The notes under the pieces are model-generated. The model searched no databases. It saw only the letters and a program-made list of their open reading frames with translations, and had not been told where the DNA came from. A stretch of 64,000 nt of DNA from Campylobacter concisus (GTDB lineage: Bacteria > Campylobacterota > Campylobacteria > Campylobacterales > Campylobacteraceae): contig NZ_CABPVS010000002.1 of NCBI RefSeq assembly GCF_902460845.1, forward strand, positions 62,001 through 126,000, in the 5' to 3' direction. Shown here in pieces: positions 17,853 to 26,181 of this stretch. How positions within the stretch are numbered: the first letter of the stretch is position 1; each line of letters opens with the position of its first letter. The translations under genes and the position numbers were made by a program.

Positions 17853-18859
17853 CACGCAACCTTTTTATTTCGCCACAAGACCCAGACGAAAAATACTGTG
17901 CCGATAAAGCCGGTAAGTACGCCAAGAGGCACTTCGCTCACGCTTATGCTACGTGCTAGAGTATCGACAAATAGCAAAAATATCGCACCCATAAATATGC
18001 TTGCTGGCATGCTTTTTATGTTATTTGCACCAACTAGCATCCGCGCTAGGTGCGGCATGAGAAGTCCCACCCAAGCGACTATTCCGCTTATGCAGACGCT
18101 GCATGCTGTAAGAAGCGTAGCGCAAATGATAACGATAGCACGCTCAAAAGCGACATTTACGCCTAGCCTTGCCGCACTCTCGTCGCCAAGAGATAGCAAA
18201 TTTATGCGCCAGCTCATGGCTATTAGCAAAATAGCGCAGATGATCATCACTGGGGCTATAAATTTTAAATTTTCGCCATCAAGCTTTGCAAGGCTACCAA
18301 GCTGCCAATAAACAATGTCAGGTAGCTTCGTCTCAGGGTCTGCGACATACTTTAAAAAGCCGATCACTGAGCCCATGAGACCACTTACGATGATGCCAGA
18401 GAGAACCAGCATAAGTGTGCTAGTGCGTCCCATCATCTTTGGTATGGCTAGCGTGATAGCAACGGCTGCTAGACCAAAGCCAAAAGCAAAAGCCTGTACC
18501 CAAAATAACGATAGGTCAAAGATGATCGCGGTGGCAGCTCCTACGCAGGCACCTGCAGAAACACCAAGTAGATCAGGGCTTACTAGCTGGTTCTTAAAGA
18601 CGCCTTGATAGGCAGCACCGCTCACGCTAAGAGCGGCTCCAACAAGGATGGCTGCGATGATGCGAGGTATGCGCAAATTTTCTATCACATTTGTGATGTT
18701 GCTAGCTGCGCCATCGCCAAAGCCAAAGCCGTGAGCAAGCACGCTAAAGACATCGCTAAATGGTATGTAAAATCTACCAATACCAAGGGCTACAAAGGCG
18801 CAAACAATGGTGAGCAGGGCTAAAAATATAGCAACTAATGAAAAATTTGCGTTTTTCAT
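17852..18859 (-). CDS. FecCD-type ABC transporter permease
   Basis: A 335-residue FecCD/BtuC permease with about 10 helices. Typical blocks are LRIPRIIAAILVGAALSVSG, YQGVFKNQLVSPDLLGVSAGA, SRINLLSLGDESAARLGV-like (read SWRINLLSLGDESAARLG), AWVGLLMPHLARML and EVPLGVLTGFIGTVFFVWVL. It lies 3 bases after the binding protein and overlaps the ATPase gene. Substrate class is iron-siderophore, haem, cobalamin or similar. Confidence 0.95.
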   Translation of the reverse strand: MKNANFSLVAIFLALLTIVCAFVALGIGRFYIPFSDVFSVLAHGFGFGDGAASNITNVIENLRIPRIIAAILVGAALSVSGAAYQGVFKNQLVSPDLLGVSAGACVGAATAIIFDLSLFWVQAFAFGFGLAAVAITLAIPKMMGRTSTLMLVLSGIIVSGLMGSVIGFLKYVADPETKLPDIVYWQLGSLAKLDGENLKFIAPVMIICAILLIAMSWRINLLSLGDESAARLGVNVAFERAIVIICATLLTACSVCISGIVAWVGLLMPHLARMLVGANNIKSMPASIFMGAIFLLFVDTLARSISVSEVPLGVLTGFIGTVFFVWVLWRNKKVA

Positions 18860-18862
18860 ATA

Positions 18863-19918
18863 TTATTTGCTGCTGCCATCTGGATTTAGACCTTTTAGCA
18901 TGTAGCCATACTCGGTGTCGCTAAGCTTGTGGCCTAGGAACTCTTTATAAAACTCTTTTGTTTTTGCTTTCATGTCTAGGTCTTTAAAAAGATCAGGCTG
19001 GATAGTTTTTGCCGCCCATAAAATTTGGAGCACACTCTCAGCGCCATATCTATCCCAAGCAAATACACCTTTTGGATTGCCGTAAATTTTGCCGTTTTTC
19101 ACAGCATTTGAGCCTGAAAATGCAGGGTGCTCTTTGACATTTTTGATCAAAGCGTCTGTGTCATTGCCGCCAACGATGATGATATCAGGGTTTGCGTTGA
19201 TGATCTCTTCAGCTGTTAGCTCGATCATAGACCCCTCTTTTGTCACTGCGTTTTTGCCGCCAGCTAAATTTATCCAAGTGTTTTGGATAGTGTTTGTGCC
19301 ATCAACTTTTAATAAATTTGTACCACCAAGAAGGTGAAGTACTTTTGGACGCTTGTCGGCGGAAATTTGTTTTGTTTTGGCTTCTACAAATTTTGAGTTC
19401 TCGTGGATCTTGTTTGAAAGCTTTTCGGCCAAAGCTCTAGCCTTGTCAGTGCCGATAACTTCAGCTGTTGCATAGATACTTTTTTCCATATCTGGATAGT
19501 CTCTATATATCATATTTACTGCGCTAAAGCCATTTTTAGTAAGCTCTTCTTGGTAATTTTTGCTAGAAACTATGACAACATCAGGAGCGAGTTTAACTAG
19601 CTCTTCTACCTGGATATCTTTGCCATTTAGTGCGGCTGGGAGATCTTTTACCTTTGGATAGACAAGGGCAAACCATTTGTTTTTCTTGATAAGATCTGTT
19701 GTGGTGATCACTTTATCCATGCCGCCAAGTGCTAGGATGATCTCGTTGTTTGCGTGCCAAAGTGCAGCTATTTTTTCAACTTTTTCAGGGACACTTACTT
19801 TGACGCCTTGCATATCGGTAATGCTTCTTGCAGACTCAGCTGCGTTTAGGCTAAGAGCCATAAATAGTGAAGCAACAAGGCTAAATTTGGTTACTTTATG
19901 CATAAAATTTGTTTGCAT
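18863..19918 (-). CDS. Periplasmic substrate-binding protein of FecBCD-type importer
   Basis: A 351-residue protein with Sec signal peptide (cleavage near ALSLNAAES). It has the class III binding-protein layout: SITDMQGVKVSVPEKVEKIAALW, LALGGMDKVITT, LVKLAPDVVIVSS, a long backbone helix near residues 155-190 (MEKSIYATAEVIGT) and IINANPDIIIVGG. The ATG has AAGG 8 bases upstream. The ligand could be a ferric siderophore, haem, nickel chelate or cobalamin; nothing in the sequence decides it. The upstream region carries a TTTGCATATA direct repeat. Confidence 0.9.
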   Translation of the reverse strand: MQTNFMHKVTKFSLVASLFMALSLNAAESARSITDMQGVKVSVPEKVEKIAALWHANNEIILALGGMDKVITTTDLIKKNKWFALVYPKVKDLPAALNGKDIQVEELVKLAPDVVIVSSKNYQEELTKNGFSAVNMIYRDYPDMEKSIYATAEVIGTDKARALAEKLSNKIHENSKFVEAKTKQISADKRPKVLHLLGGTNLLKVDGTNTIQNTWINLAGGKNAVTKEGSMIELTAEEIINANPDIIIVGGNDTDALIKNVKEHPAFSGSNAVKNGKIYGNPKGVFAWDRYGAESVLQILWAAKTIQPDLFKDLDMKAKTKEFYKEFLGHKLSDTEYGYMLKGLNPDGSSK

Positions 19919-19985
19919 ATTTTTTCCTTTATTTTTGAAGTATAAACATGTATGTTAATAATATTTATATTAATTCTATGTAAAT

Positions 19986-20017
19986 TTTGCATATACATTA
20001 TGAAGAATTTGCATATA
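19986..20017. repeat. Direct repeat upstream of FecBCD-type importer
   Basis: TTTGCATATA occurs at 19986-19995 and again at 20008-20017, 22 bases apart (about two helical turns), 70-100 bases before the binding-protein start. Spacing suits a tandem regulator site, but the region is AT-rich and no Fur consensus was seen. Confidence 0.35.
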
Positions 20018-20061
20018 TTGTAAATTCTTATAAAACTAATGGGATAAATTCTCTCCTTTTA

Positions 20062-20075
20062 TTGACATATGTCAT
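20062..20075 (+). promoter_or_regulatory. Crp/Fnr-family site upstream of norB
   Basis: TTGAC-ATAT-GTCAT, containing the perfect 12-base palindrome TGACATATGTCA (20063-20074). It has the half-site/4-base spacer/half-site form of Fnr, Nnr and NssR boxes. A start point at about 20110 would put its centre at -41.5, with AGATAA/ATAAAC near 20095-20102 as -10 box: a class II activator layout. Confidence 0.65.
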
Positions 20076-20135
20076 TATTTGCTTTTTTAAAATGAGATAA
20101 ACTTCGCCTTAAAATTTTTAAAAAAAGGAGAATCA

Positions 20136-22367
20136 ATGCGTGAATACAAAAAGTATTGGCTAGCACTTGTTGCAGTACTAGTAATTTGCTTTAGTATTTT
20201 AGGCTACTACGGCGTTGAGGTTTATAGAAGCTCGCCACCAGTTGTAAATTTTACAGATGAGAATGGCAATGTCGTGATTGACAAAGAGAGCATCTATAAA
20301 GGTCAAGAGGCCTGGCAAAGCATAGGAGGTATGCAAGTTGGCTCTGTTTGGGGACACGGCGCATATCAAGCACCTGATTGGAGTGCGGACTGGCTTCATA
20401 AAGAGTTAGTTATATTTTTAGAGTTAAAAGCAGATGAAATTTATCACTCAAAATATGCTGACTTGAATGACGAGCAAAAGGCAAATCTAAAAGTTCTACT
20501 TAAAAAAGAGTACCGAGAAAATGGCGTAAAAGACGATAAGATCGTACTTAGTAGTGATAGATTAAAGGCTATGAAACAAGTAAGCCAAGAGTATTCATCA
20601 CTTTTTGGAAATGACCCTAAGTTTAAATCTTTAAGAGAAGCTTATGCGATGAAAGAAAATACTCTTCCAAATGCTTCTGATAGAGATGATCTTAATAACT
20701 TTTTCTTCTGGTCAGCCTGGGCAACCGCAGCAAACAGACCTAATAGCGATGCTACATACACAAACAACTGGCCACACGAGCCACTAATAGATAATGTACC
20801 AACAAGCGAAAATATCTTTTGGTCAATCGCAAGCGTTGTAATACTTATTGCTGGTATTGGATTTCTTGTTTGGTTTAGCTCTTTTTATGGTAAAAAAGAT
20901 GATGAAAGGTTGGAAGCTATTAGCGAGGATCCGCTTAGTAAATTAAGCCTAACTCCATCTCAAAAAGCTCTTAAAAAATATCTTTTTGTGACTTTGGCTC
21001 TTTTTGCATTCCAAATTTTAATAGGCGGCTTTACAGCTCACTATACAGTAGAAGGACAAGAATTTTACGGTATAAATTTATCAGCTTATATTCCTTATTC
21101 ACTTGCTAGAACATGGCACATTCAGGCTAGTATCTTCTGGATTGCGACAGGATTTTTAGCAGGCGGTCTTTTCCTAGCACCTATTATAAATGGCGGTAAA
21201 GATCCAAAATTCCAAAAGCTTGGCGTAGATTTATTATTTTACGCACTACTAATCCTTGTAGTTGGTAGTTTTGCTGGCGAGTATTTAGCGATCGCAAATA
21301 TTATGCCTATAAATTTAAGCTTCTGGTTTGGACATCAAGGATATGAATATATCGAGCTTGGACGTGTTTGGCAAATTATTTTATTTGTCGGTCTTGTCAT
21401 CTGGATGCTACTTTTACTTCGCGGATTTATCGGCGGATTTAAGAACAAAGGTGACAAAAATTTACTTGCTATCTTTGCAGCTTCAGCTGTTGCAGTTGGA
21501 TTATTTTACGGAGCAGGATTATTTTATGGCCAAAGAAGTCCACTTCCAGTGATGGAATACTGGCGCTGGTGGGTTGTACACCTTTGGGTTGAAGGCTTTT
21601 TTGAAGTCTTTGCTACCGCTTCACTTGCTTTTGTGTTTGTTAGTCTTGGTCTTGTTTCAAAGAGATTTGCTACGTTTTCAACGCTTGCAAGTGCATCACT
21701 TTTCCTAGTAGGCGGAATTCCAGGAACTTTCCACCATTTATATTTTGCGGGTACTACAACACCTATAATGGCAGTTGGCGCTAGCTTCTCAGCACTTGAG
21801 GTAGTTCCTCTTGTATTGCTTGGCGCTGAAGCTTATGAGCACTATAGACTTCAGTTTGCTCAAACTTGGGCTAAGACATTAAAATGGCCACTTTACTGCT
21901 TTATAGCAGTTGCTTTCTGGAATATGCTAGGTGCTGGTGTATTTGGATTTTTAATCAATCCTCCAATTTCACTATTTTATATCCAAGGCCTAAATACGAC
22001 CCCAGTTCACGGACATGCTGCACTATTTGGTGTTTATGGATTTTTGGCACTTGGATTTGTTTGGCTAGTAGCTACTTATCTATTCAAAGGTCAAGAATTT
22101 GATGAAAAACTTATGAAAGTAGGCTTTTGGGGCCTAAATATAGGTCTTATGCTAATGATCGTACTTTCACTACTTCCAATAGGAATTTATCAAGCATTTG
22201 CAAGCTTGGAGCAGGGCATGTGGTATGCAAGAAGCGCTGAGCTTTTACAACAATCACACTTGCAAAATTTAAGATGGGTAAGAATGATTGGCGATACGAT
22301 TTTAATAATCGGTGGAATTAGCTTCCTTGCACAACTTCTAAAATTTATGCTTAATAAAAAAGCTTAA
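20136..22367 (+). CDS. norB: Quinol-dependent nitric oxide reductase (qNOR/NorZ type)
   Basis: Reduces 2 NO to N2O at the cytoplasmic membrane using quinol. At 743 residues it has qNOR length, with the N-terminal periplasmic extension (about residues 30-220) fused to the NorB core of about 12 further helices. Core motifs: LARTWHIQASIFWIATGF, HLWVEGFFEVFATA (haem b3 and FeB region with the NOR glutamate), PGTFHHLYFAGTT and TPVHGHAALFGVYGF. AAGGAG precedes the ATG. It is followed by a terminator and a DUF1523 gene. It likely detoxifies NO made from nitrite. Confidence 0.96.
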   Translation: MREYKKYWLALVAVLVICFSILGYYGVEVYRSSPPVVNFTDENGNVVIDKESIYKGQEAWQSIGGMQVGSVWGHGAYQAPDWSADWLHKELVIFLELKADEIYHSKYADLNDEQKANLKVLLKKEYRENGVKDDKIVLSSDRLKAMKQVSQEYSSLFGNDPKFKSLREAYAMKENTLPNASDRDDLNNFFFWSAWATAANRPNSDATYTNNWPHEPLIDNVPTSENIFWSIASVVILIAGIGFLVWFSSFYGKKDDERLEAISEDPLSKLSLTPSQKALKKYLFVTLALFAFQILIGGFTAHYTVEGQEFYGINLSAYIPYSLARTWHIQASIFWIATGFLAGGLFLAPIINGGKDPKFQKLGVDLLFYALLILVVGSFAGEYLAIANIMPINLSFWFGHQGYEYIELGRVWQIILFVGLVIWMLLLLRGFIGGFKNKGDKNLLAIFAASAVAVGLFYGAGLFYGQRSPLPVMEYWRWWVVHLWVEGFFEVFATASLAFVFVSLGLVSKRFATFSTLASASLFLVGGIPGTFHHLYFAGTTTPIMAVGASFSALEVVPLVLLGAEAYEHYRLQFAQTWAKTLKWPLYCFIAVAFWNMLGAGVFGFLINPPISLFYIQGLNTTPVHGHAALFGVYGFLALGFVWLVATYLFKGQEFDEKLMKVGFWGLNIGLMLMIVLSLLPIGIYQAFASLEQGMWYARSAELLQQSHLQNLRWVRMIGDTILIIGGISFLAQLLKFMLNKKA

Positions 22368-22370
22368 AAC

Positions 22371-22395
22371 TAAAGGGGTATTTTGCCCCTTTATT
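22371..22395 (+). terminator. Terminator after norB
   Basis: Stem TAAAGGGG (22371-22378) / CCCCTTTA (22386-22393) with 7-base loop, directly after the stop codon. Confidence 0.8.
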
Positions 22396-22438
22396 AAGCT
22401 ATCTTTTCATAAAATAACGCAAATTTAAAAGGAAAGAA

Positions 22439-22981
22439 ATGATTACATTTTTTAAAAGAATTTGCGTTATTTTTATCGTACTCTTACACTCTTTTTTGGC
22501 TCTTGTAGTTGATTATTCGTTTCCACACTATGCAAATGTGCAAATCACAGGTGGCGATGTCAAGCGTATGGACAAAGATGGTATCATCGACGCTAAAAAT
22601 CCGGCAGATGGTCCTACCAGAGATGTTTATTTTATCTATACTAAAGATTCTAATAATTCAAATAAGGTCATGGCTTATAGAAATGAAGATACTGCATGGG
22701 GATTTCCGTTTTATTTTAAATTTAACTCAGCCGATGTGCAAGCTAAAGCCCAGGGCTTTGCAAATAGCGATAAAAACGTAACTGTAAAATATTATGGATA
22801 TAGAATTTCTATGCTTCAAGAGTTTAGAAATGTCATCTCACTAAAAGAAAGTGGCACAGATACTAGTTGGCCGGTAGCTAGCTATATATTTTACTTTATC
22901 TTGTTTATCTCGCTAATCATTTGGATAAGAAAGATAAATAAGGCCTTTAGACCAAAAACTAGTGAAAATTTAGAGAAATAG
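22439..22981 (+). CDS. DUF1523 family membrane protein
   Basis: A 180-residue protein with an N-terminal helix (about 5-24) and a C-terminal helix (about 148-166) flanking a periplasmic domain. The domain shows the DUF1523 pattern: PHYANVQITGGDVKRMD, TRDVYFIYT, VMAYRNEDTAWGFPFYFKFNSADVQAKAQ and VKYYGYRISMLQEFRNVISL. No function is known for the family. AAGG lies before the ATG; a norB terminator separates the two genes, so it may have its own promoter. Position next to qNOR suggests, but does not show, a role in NO or redox stress. Confidence 0.88.
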   Translation: MITFFKRICVIFIVLLHSFLALVVDYSFPHYANVQITGGDVKRMDKDGIIDAKNPADGPTRDVYFIYTKDSNNSNKVMAYRNEDTAWGFPFYFKFNSADVQAKAQGFANSDKNVTVKYYGYRISMLQEFRNVISLKESGTDTSWPVASYIFYFILFISLIIWIRKINKAFRPKTSENLEK

Positions 22982-23019
22982 ATAGCATTTGTTTTAGCTA
23001 TTTGATATTTTAAAAATCA

Positions 23020-23043
23020 AAAAGAGAGCCTTGTCTCTCTTTT
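23020..23043 (+). terminator. Terminator after DUF1523 gene
   Basis: Stem AAAAGAGAG (23020-23028) / CTCTCTTTT (23035-23043), loop CCTTGT, with a T-rich end. Confidence 0.75.
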
Positions 23044-23082
23044 GTCTCTAAAAATTTCTAGTGCTATCAAGTATATTTTTAG

Positions 23083-23400
23083 CTTTTTTGCTCCGTTGCG
23101 CTATTTGCCATATTTTCCTACGCTCTTCCAGTCTATAAAATAAAATTTCACAACTTGATGTTTGCAATTATTTTTAAGAAAATCACCCACTTTTTATGGC
23201 ATGTACTTCTTCGTCTTGCTATTCATCAGTTGCGACCTTTATTTCGCCAAGATCTTCTTAAAATGGCTTACAGGGAAGCCTTCTTGTATCTAGATCTATC
23301 TTACGCAAGGATATCTATTCTATTTTTGAAAATTTAAAGCCATTTGCTAGCGTATCAGTTTTTATAACAGGACTTTTTAGATTTCAGAAAGAAAATTTAT
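23083..23400 (+). pseudogene. Frameshifted remnant of a hydrophobic membrane protein
   Basis: Between the DUF1523 terminator and the hpf terminator, protein-like reading continues through three successive frames. 23083-23202 gives LFCSVALFAIFSYALPVYK and onward to KKITHFLWH. 23201-23283 continues one frame on as MYFFVLLFISCDLYFAKIF then LKWLTGK. 23283-23400 continues in the third frame as LVSRSILRKDIYSIFENLK, then PFASVSVFITGLF, to a TAG stop. Each piece alone is too short to be a gene, but they join into a plausible membrane protein with charged loop. The family is not recognised. Confidence 0.45.
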
Positions 23401-23418
23401 AGTGAGTTAGCATAAATT

Positions 23419-23440
23419 TTAGGGGCAAAGCTGCCCCTAA
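23419..23440. terminator. Terminator after hpf (bidirectional)
   Basis: Perfect stem TTAGGGGCA (23419-23427) / TGCCCCTAA (23432-23440) with loop AAGC, just past the hpf stop; minus-strand tail is AATTTATGC, plus-strand tail is TTTTAG. Confidence 0.82.
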
Positions 23441-23442
23441 TT

Positions 23443-23970
23443 TTAGTAAAGACCAAAAGTTCCGTCTGTTCTTTTGTAGATCACACGCATTTTTGCGTCA
23501 ACATCGTTAAATACGTAAAATTGTTTATCGCTTGATTTTAGTTTTTCAAGTGCTTCTTCGACCTCAAGTGGTTTGTAAATTTCAAGCTCCATAGGCACGA
23601 TCTCCTCGACACCTTCGATCTTTTCTTCGCCTATTCTTGAGCGAAATTCTTTGTCGTCAGCCTTGCCTTTTACGGTAAATTTCTTATCATGCTCTCTTCT
23701 TAAAACTTTTGATGCTTTTTCGATAGCAAGATCGATCGCAGCATAAAGATCTTTATCTTTTTGGCGAACGACTATCGTATCTTTATGAGCCATATTTAGA
23801 GAAAATTCTGCATTAAAGCCTTTTTTTCCTTGTTTTTCATCGGCTGCTACAACACATCTTGCTGAGATGATGTCGAGATTGTATTTACCAAGCGTATCAA
23901 AAGCGTCTTGGATATAGTTTTTGATTGGCTCTGTTAGTTCAAATTGTTTTCCTACAATGCTTATGTTCAT
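23443..23970 (-). CDS. hpf: Long-form ribosome hibernation promoting factor
   Basis: A 175-residue HPF. The N-terminal S30AE domain (about 1-100: MNISIVGKQFELTEPIKNYI, AEFSLNMAHKDTIVVRQKDKDLYAAID) binds the decoding centre. The C-terminal dimerisation domain (about 120-175: MELEIYKPLEVEEALEKL, FYVFNDVDAKMRVIYKRTDGTFGLY) marks the long form that joins ribosomes into 100S dimers. The ATG has AAGGAG upstream. A stand-alone gene ending in its own terminator. Confidence 0.96.
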   Translation of the reverse strand: MNISIVGKQFELTEPIKNYIQDAFDTLGKYNLDIISARCVVAADEKQGKKGFNAEFSLNMAHKDTIVVRQKDKDLYAAIDLAIEKASKVLRREHDKKFTVKGKADDKEFRSRIGEEKIEGVEEIVPMELEIYKPLEVEEALEKLKSSDKQFYVFNDVDAKMRVIYKRTDGTFGLY

Positions 23971-24050
23971 CGTAATCTCCTTTATAGAAAGTAAGATGAT
24001 TATAACACGCTAAAACTAAAAACAAATTAAACTAAAATCTTTATAAAATT

Positions 24051-24473
24051 TTAAAGTTTCTGAAGAGTTCGTTTGTGAAAATTTATAGGATTTGGTGTTT
24101 TTTTATCTTTTGATTTTACAAAAACATCAAAGATCATGTTGCCAGTACTTGCGACTCCGTTTGTTCCTGGCATGATGGTCGGTGGAGTGCATATGCCGAT
24201 ATCTCCAAAATAAGTTATTGTTACATTAAAGTCGAACATATCGTTAAATTCTCCATCTACTTTATCTAAGCATTTGTTTGAGAAATCAGTTCTAAAAATT
24301 TCAAACATTGCATACTCTGCTGCTGCTTGAGCAACGAGTTGTGCTTGCTCTCTTAGATAAATTTCACTGCTTTGTCTAGCTGATGTGCTAGCTATCGAAA
24401 GAGCAAGAGTGCTGATAGAAGCTGCTACAACTAGAAAAAATATCGCTGCTATTAACGTAAATCCTTTTCTCAT
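24051..24473 (-). CDS. Prepilin-like protein with Ala at mature position 5 (MshP-like)
   Basis: A 140-residue protein starting MRKGFTLIAAIFFLVVAASI: a type III signal sequence cut after Gly4, followed by one hydrophobic helix. The normally conserved Glu at +5 is Ala, as in the terminal minor pseudopilins and MshP/PilX-type proteins. The region REQAQLVAQAAAEYAM is the amphipathic helix extension; two Cys lie in the C-domain. I choose ATG 24473, overlapping the upstream stop (TAATG), over an in-frame start at 24497. Last gene of the prepilin operon. Confidence 0.8.
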   Translation of the reverse strand: MRKGFTLIAAIFFLVVAASISTLALSIASTSARQSSEIYLREQAQLVAQAAAEYAMFEIFRTDFSNKCLDKVDGEFNDMFDFNVTITYFGDIGICTPPTIMPGTNGVASTGNMIFDVFVKSKDKKTPNPINFHKRTLQKL

Positions 24474-25489
24474 TAATAAACCGCCTTTGACTTGCAAATG
24501 GTTATTTCTGATTTTTCTGCTTTAAGGCAAAGCTTTAGCGCGATGACTCCATTTTTTTCTGTAAAGACAAATCTTGTTACATGTTTAGCTAGTGTTGCAC
24601 TTTCGGCTTTGATAGCTTTTGTAGATGTTGAGTTAAATTTTTTAAAGCTTTCATTTAGCCATGGCCTATAGTTGTAGTAAATTTTAAGGTCAAAAGAGCC
24701 ATTTTGTATATCCTCGGCACTTTGCTCAGCTGGTGCTATGGCAATGGCTGTGTAAGCTAGCTTATACTGTTCTGAAATTTTTTTATTTTTAAAATCACTT
24801 GAAATTTTAAGTGTGTCGATTGATTGTATGCCAACTTTTGCGATATCTAAGTGCCTTTGGTCTAAATTTTCTTGATAGCCAAAACTGCTACCAACTCTAT
24901 AAAGTATGCTAGAAAATATCGCTACTAAACCACCATTTTCATTATCGGCGTTTATGCACCTAGAGCCGCTATTTACATCTTCTTCATTGCTATCATTTTC
25001 GCAGGTCAAGTCCATTACGCCATTTCTAAAAGCATCATTAAATTTGCTTCCAGGGCTTTTTAATCCATTTGCAACAGAGCTATTTGCAAGATCTACATAT
25101 CCGCTATATATGCCTTCTTCGATGATTGGATCTCCGTTAGTATCATCTCCTTTATATTCGTTTATACCATCAAATAACTCATAAGCAGCTGGGATAAATT
25201 CTAAAATTTCAAAGTCGCTACTTAAATTTACGCCACTATCATTTAGAGCTAGGTAATCTCCATTTTTTTTTCTAGCGATAACGCTTTGTTTGATTCTGTG
25301 GCTAAGTAGCATTGAAATTTGTTCTAGAGCGATTTCGCTTTGTGTTTCTAGTTCGTTTATTACTTTGCTTTGAAAATAGTTTTGATATAAATTCATAAGC
25401 GTGTTAAAGCTCATAAGTGAGATAACACCAAGTACGGTGATGACTATTATTAGCTCAATTAATGTAAAAGCTTTTTTTGTTTTTTTCAT
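24473..25489 (-). CDS. Prepilin-like protein, large (MshO-like)
   Basis: A 338-residue protein with leader MKKTKKA and mature N-terminus FTLIELIIVITVLGVIS including Glu5; the residue before the cut is Ala instead of Gly. The C-terminal domain is large for a pilin (about 300 residues), and cysteine pairs include LTCEN...SRC and LCLKAEKSEITIC. ATG 25489 overlaps the preceding TGA by four bases (ATGA); a start at 25495 would only lengthen the leader by two residues. Size and position fit an MshO-type minor pilin. Confidence 0.8.
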   Translation of the reverse strand: MKKTKKAFTLIELIIVITVLGVISLMSFNTLMNLYQNYFQSKVINELETQSEIALEQISMLLSHRIKQSVIARKKNGDYLALNDSGVNLSSDFEILEFIPAAYELFDGINEYKGDDTNGDPIIEEGIYSGYVDLANSSVANGLKSPGSKFNDAFRNGVMDLTCENDSNEEDVNSGSRCINADNENGGLVAIFSSILYRVGSSFGYQENLDQRHLDIAKVGIQSIDTLKISSDFKNKKISEQYKLAYTAIAIAPAEQSAEDIQNGSFDLKIYYNYRPWLNESFKKFNSTSTKAIKAESATLAKHVTRFVFTEKNGVIALKLCLKAEKSEITICKSKAVY

Positions 25490-26181
25490 TTCCATTCTTT
25501 TACACTTAGAGTACTGCTTTCACCTATATTAAAGGCATATCCATAAAGTACGCTTTTGCTCTCTTTTGTAGTTTTCATAGTCGTATCTAGCTTTATCTGT
25601 AAAACATCACTATCGTTTAAAGGAGTGCTAACTACAAATTTATCAGCTCCATTTGTTATGGTTGGAGTCGTTTCTGTATCTATGATAAAGTCACGTTTGG
25701 TAGTGCTAGCAGTTGGCGAGATGGATTTTTGGGTATTAAAATTTTTGATAGATTTTACTTTAAAATTTACGCTTTTGATTGATTCTGGAAGCTTTGAATC
25801 ACTAGGCCTTGTGGCACATGCAGATGAATTTTGTACTGGATATGCAAGTATCCTATGTCCCTCTCCTTTTACACCGCTTTTTTCATAAAAATCCGGATTT
25901 GCCCCTTGGTCGCAGATAATAAGAGGAAAAATTATAGCCTCTTGAGTGGTTATAGATGATGGCATGGTGTTTTTACCGGCTATTAAGACTTGATCGCTAA
26001 ATGGTGCTTTTAATATTAATGACATATAGGTTTTAGCATTCATTAATCCTTCTTGCATTAAGGATTGCTCGCTTAGATTTGAAGTAGTTCTTACTGCTAG
26101 TGGTAGGCTTGCACTTACTATGGCCACTACAAGCACTGACAAGATAAGCTCTATCAATGAAAAGCCACCTCTTTTTACCAC
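25486..26181 (-). CDS. Prepilin-like protein (MshD/GspJ-like)
   Basis: A 231-residue protein. The leader MVKRGG is followed by FSLIELILSVLVVAIVSASLPLAV, with Glu5 and a single hydrophobic helix. The C-domain has two Cys (LIICDQG, SSACATR). It starts with GTG at 26181 behind AGGAG and overlaps the end of the 1406-residue gene by 7 bases, so the four genes form one operon. Confidence 0.82.
   Translation of the reverse strand: MVKRGGFSLIELILSVLVVAIVSASLPLAVRTTSNLSEQSLMQEGLMNAKTYMSLILKAPFSDQVLIAGKNTMPSSITTQEAIIFPLIICDQGANPDFYEKSGVKGEGHRILAYPVQNSSACATRPSDSKLPESIKSVNFKVKSIKNFNTQKSISPTASTTKRDFIIDTETTPTITNGADKFVVSTPLNDSDVLQIKLDTTMKTTKESKSVLYGYAFNIGESSTLSVKEWK

Noticed and set aside
19919..20050. Fur box upstream of the FecBCD-type importer
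   Set aside because: AT-rich dyads are present, but none approaches the GATAATGATAATCATTATC pattern.
23155..23337. Stand-alone 60-residue ORF
   Set aside because: Only its first third reads like the surrounding remnant; the rest is out of the likely original frame. Treated as part of a pseudogene.
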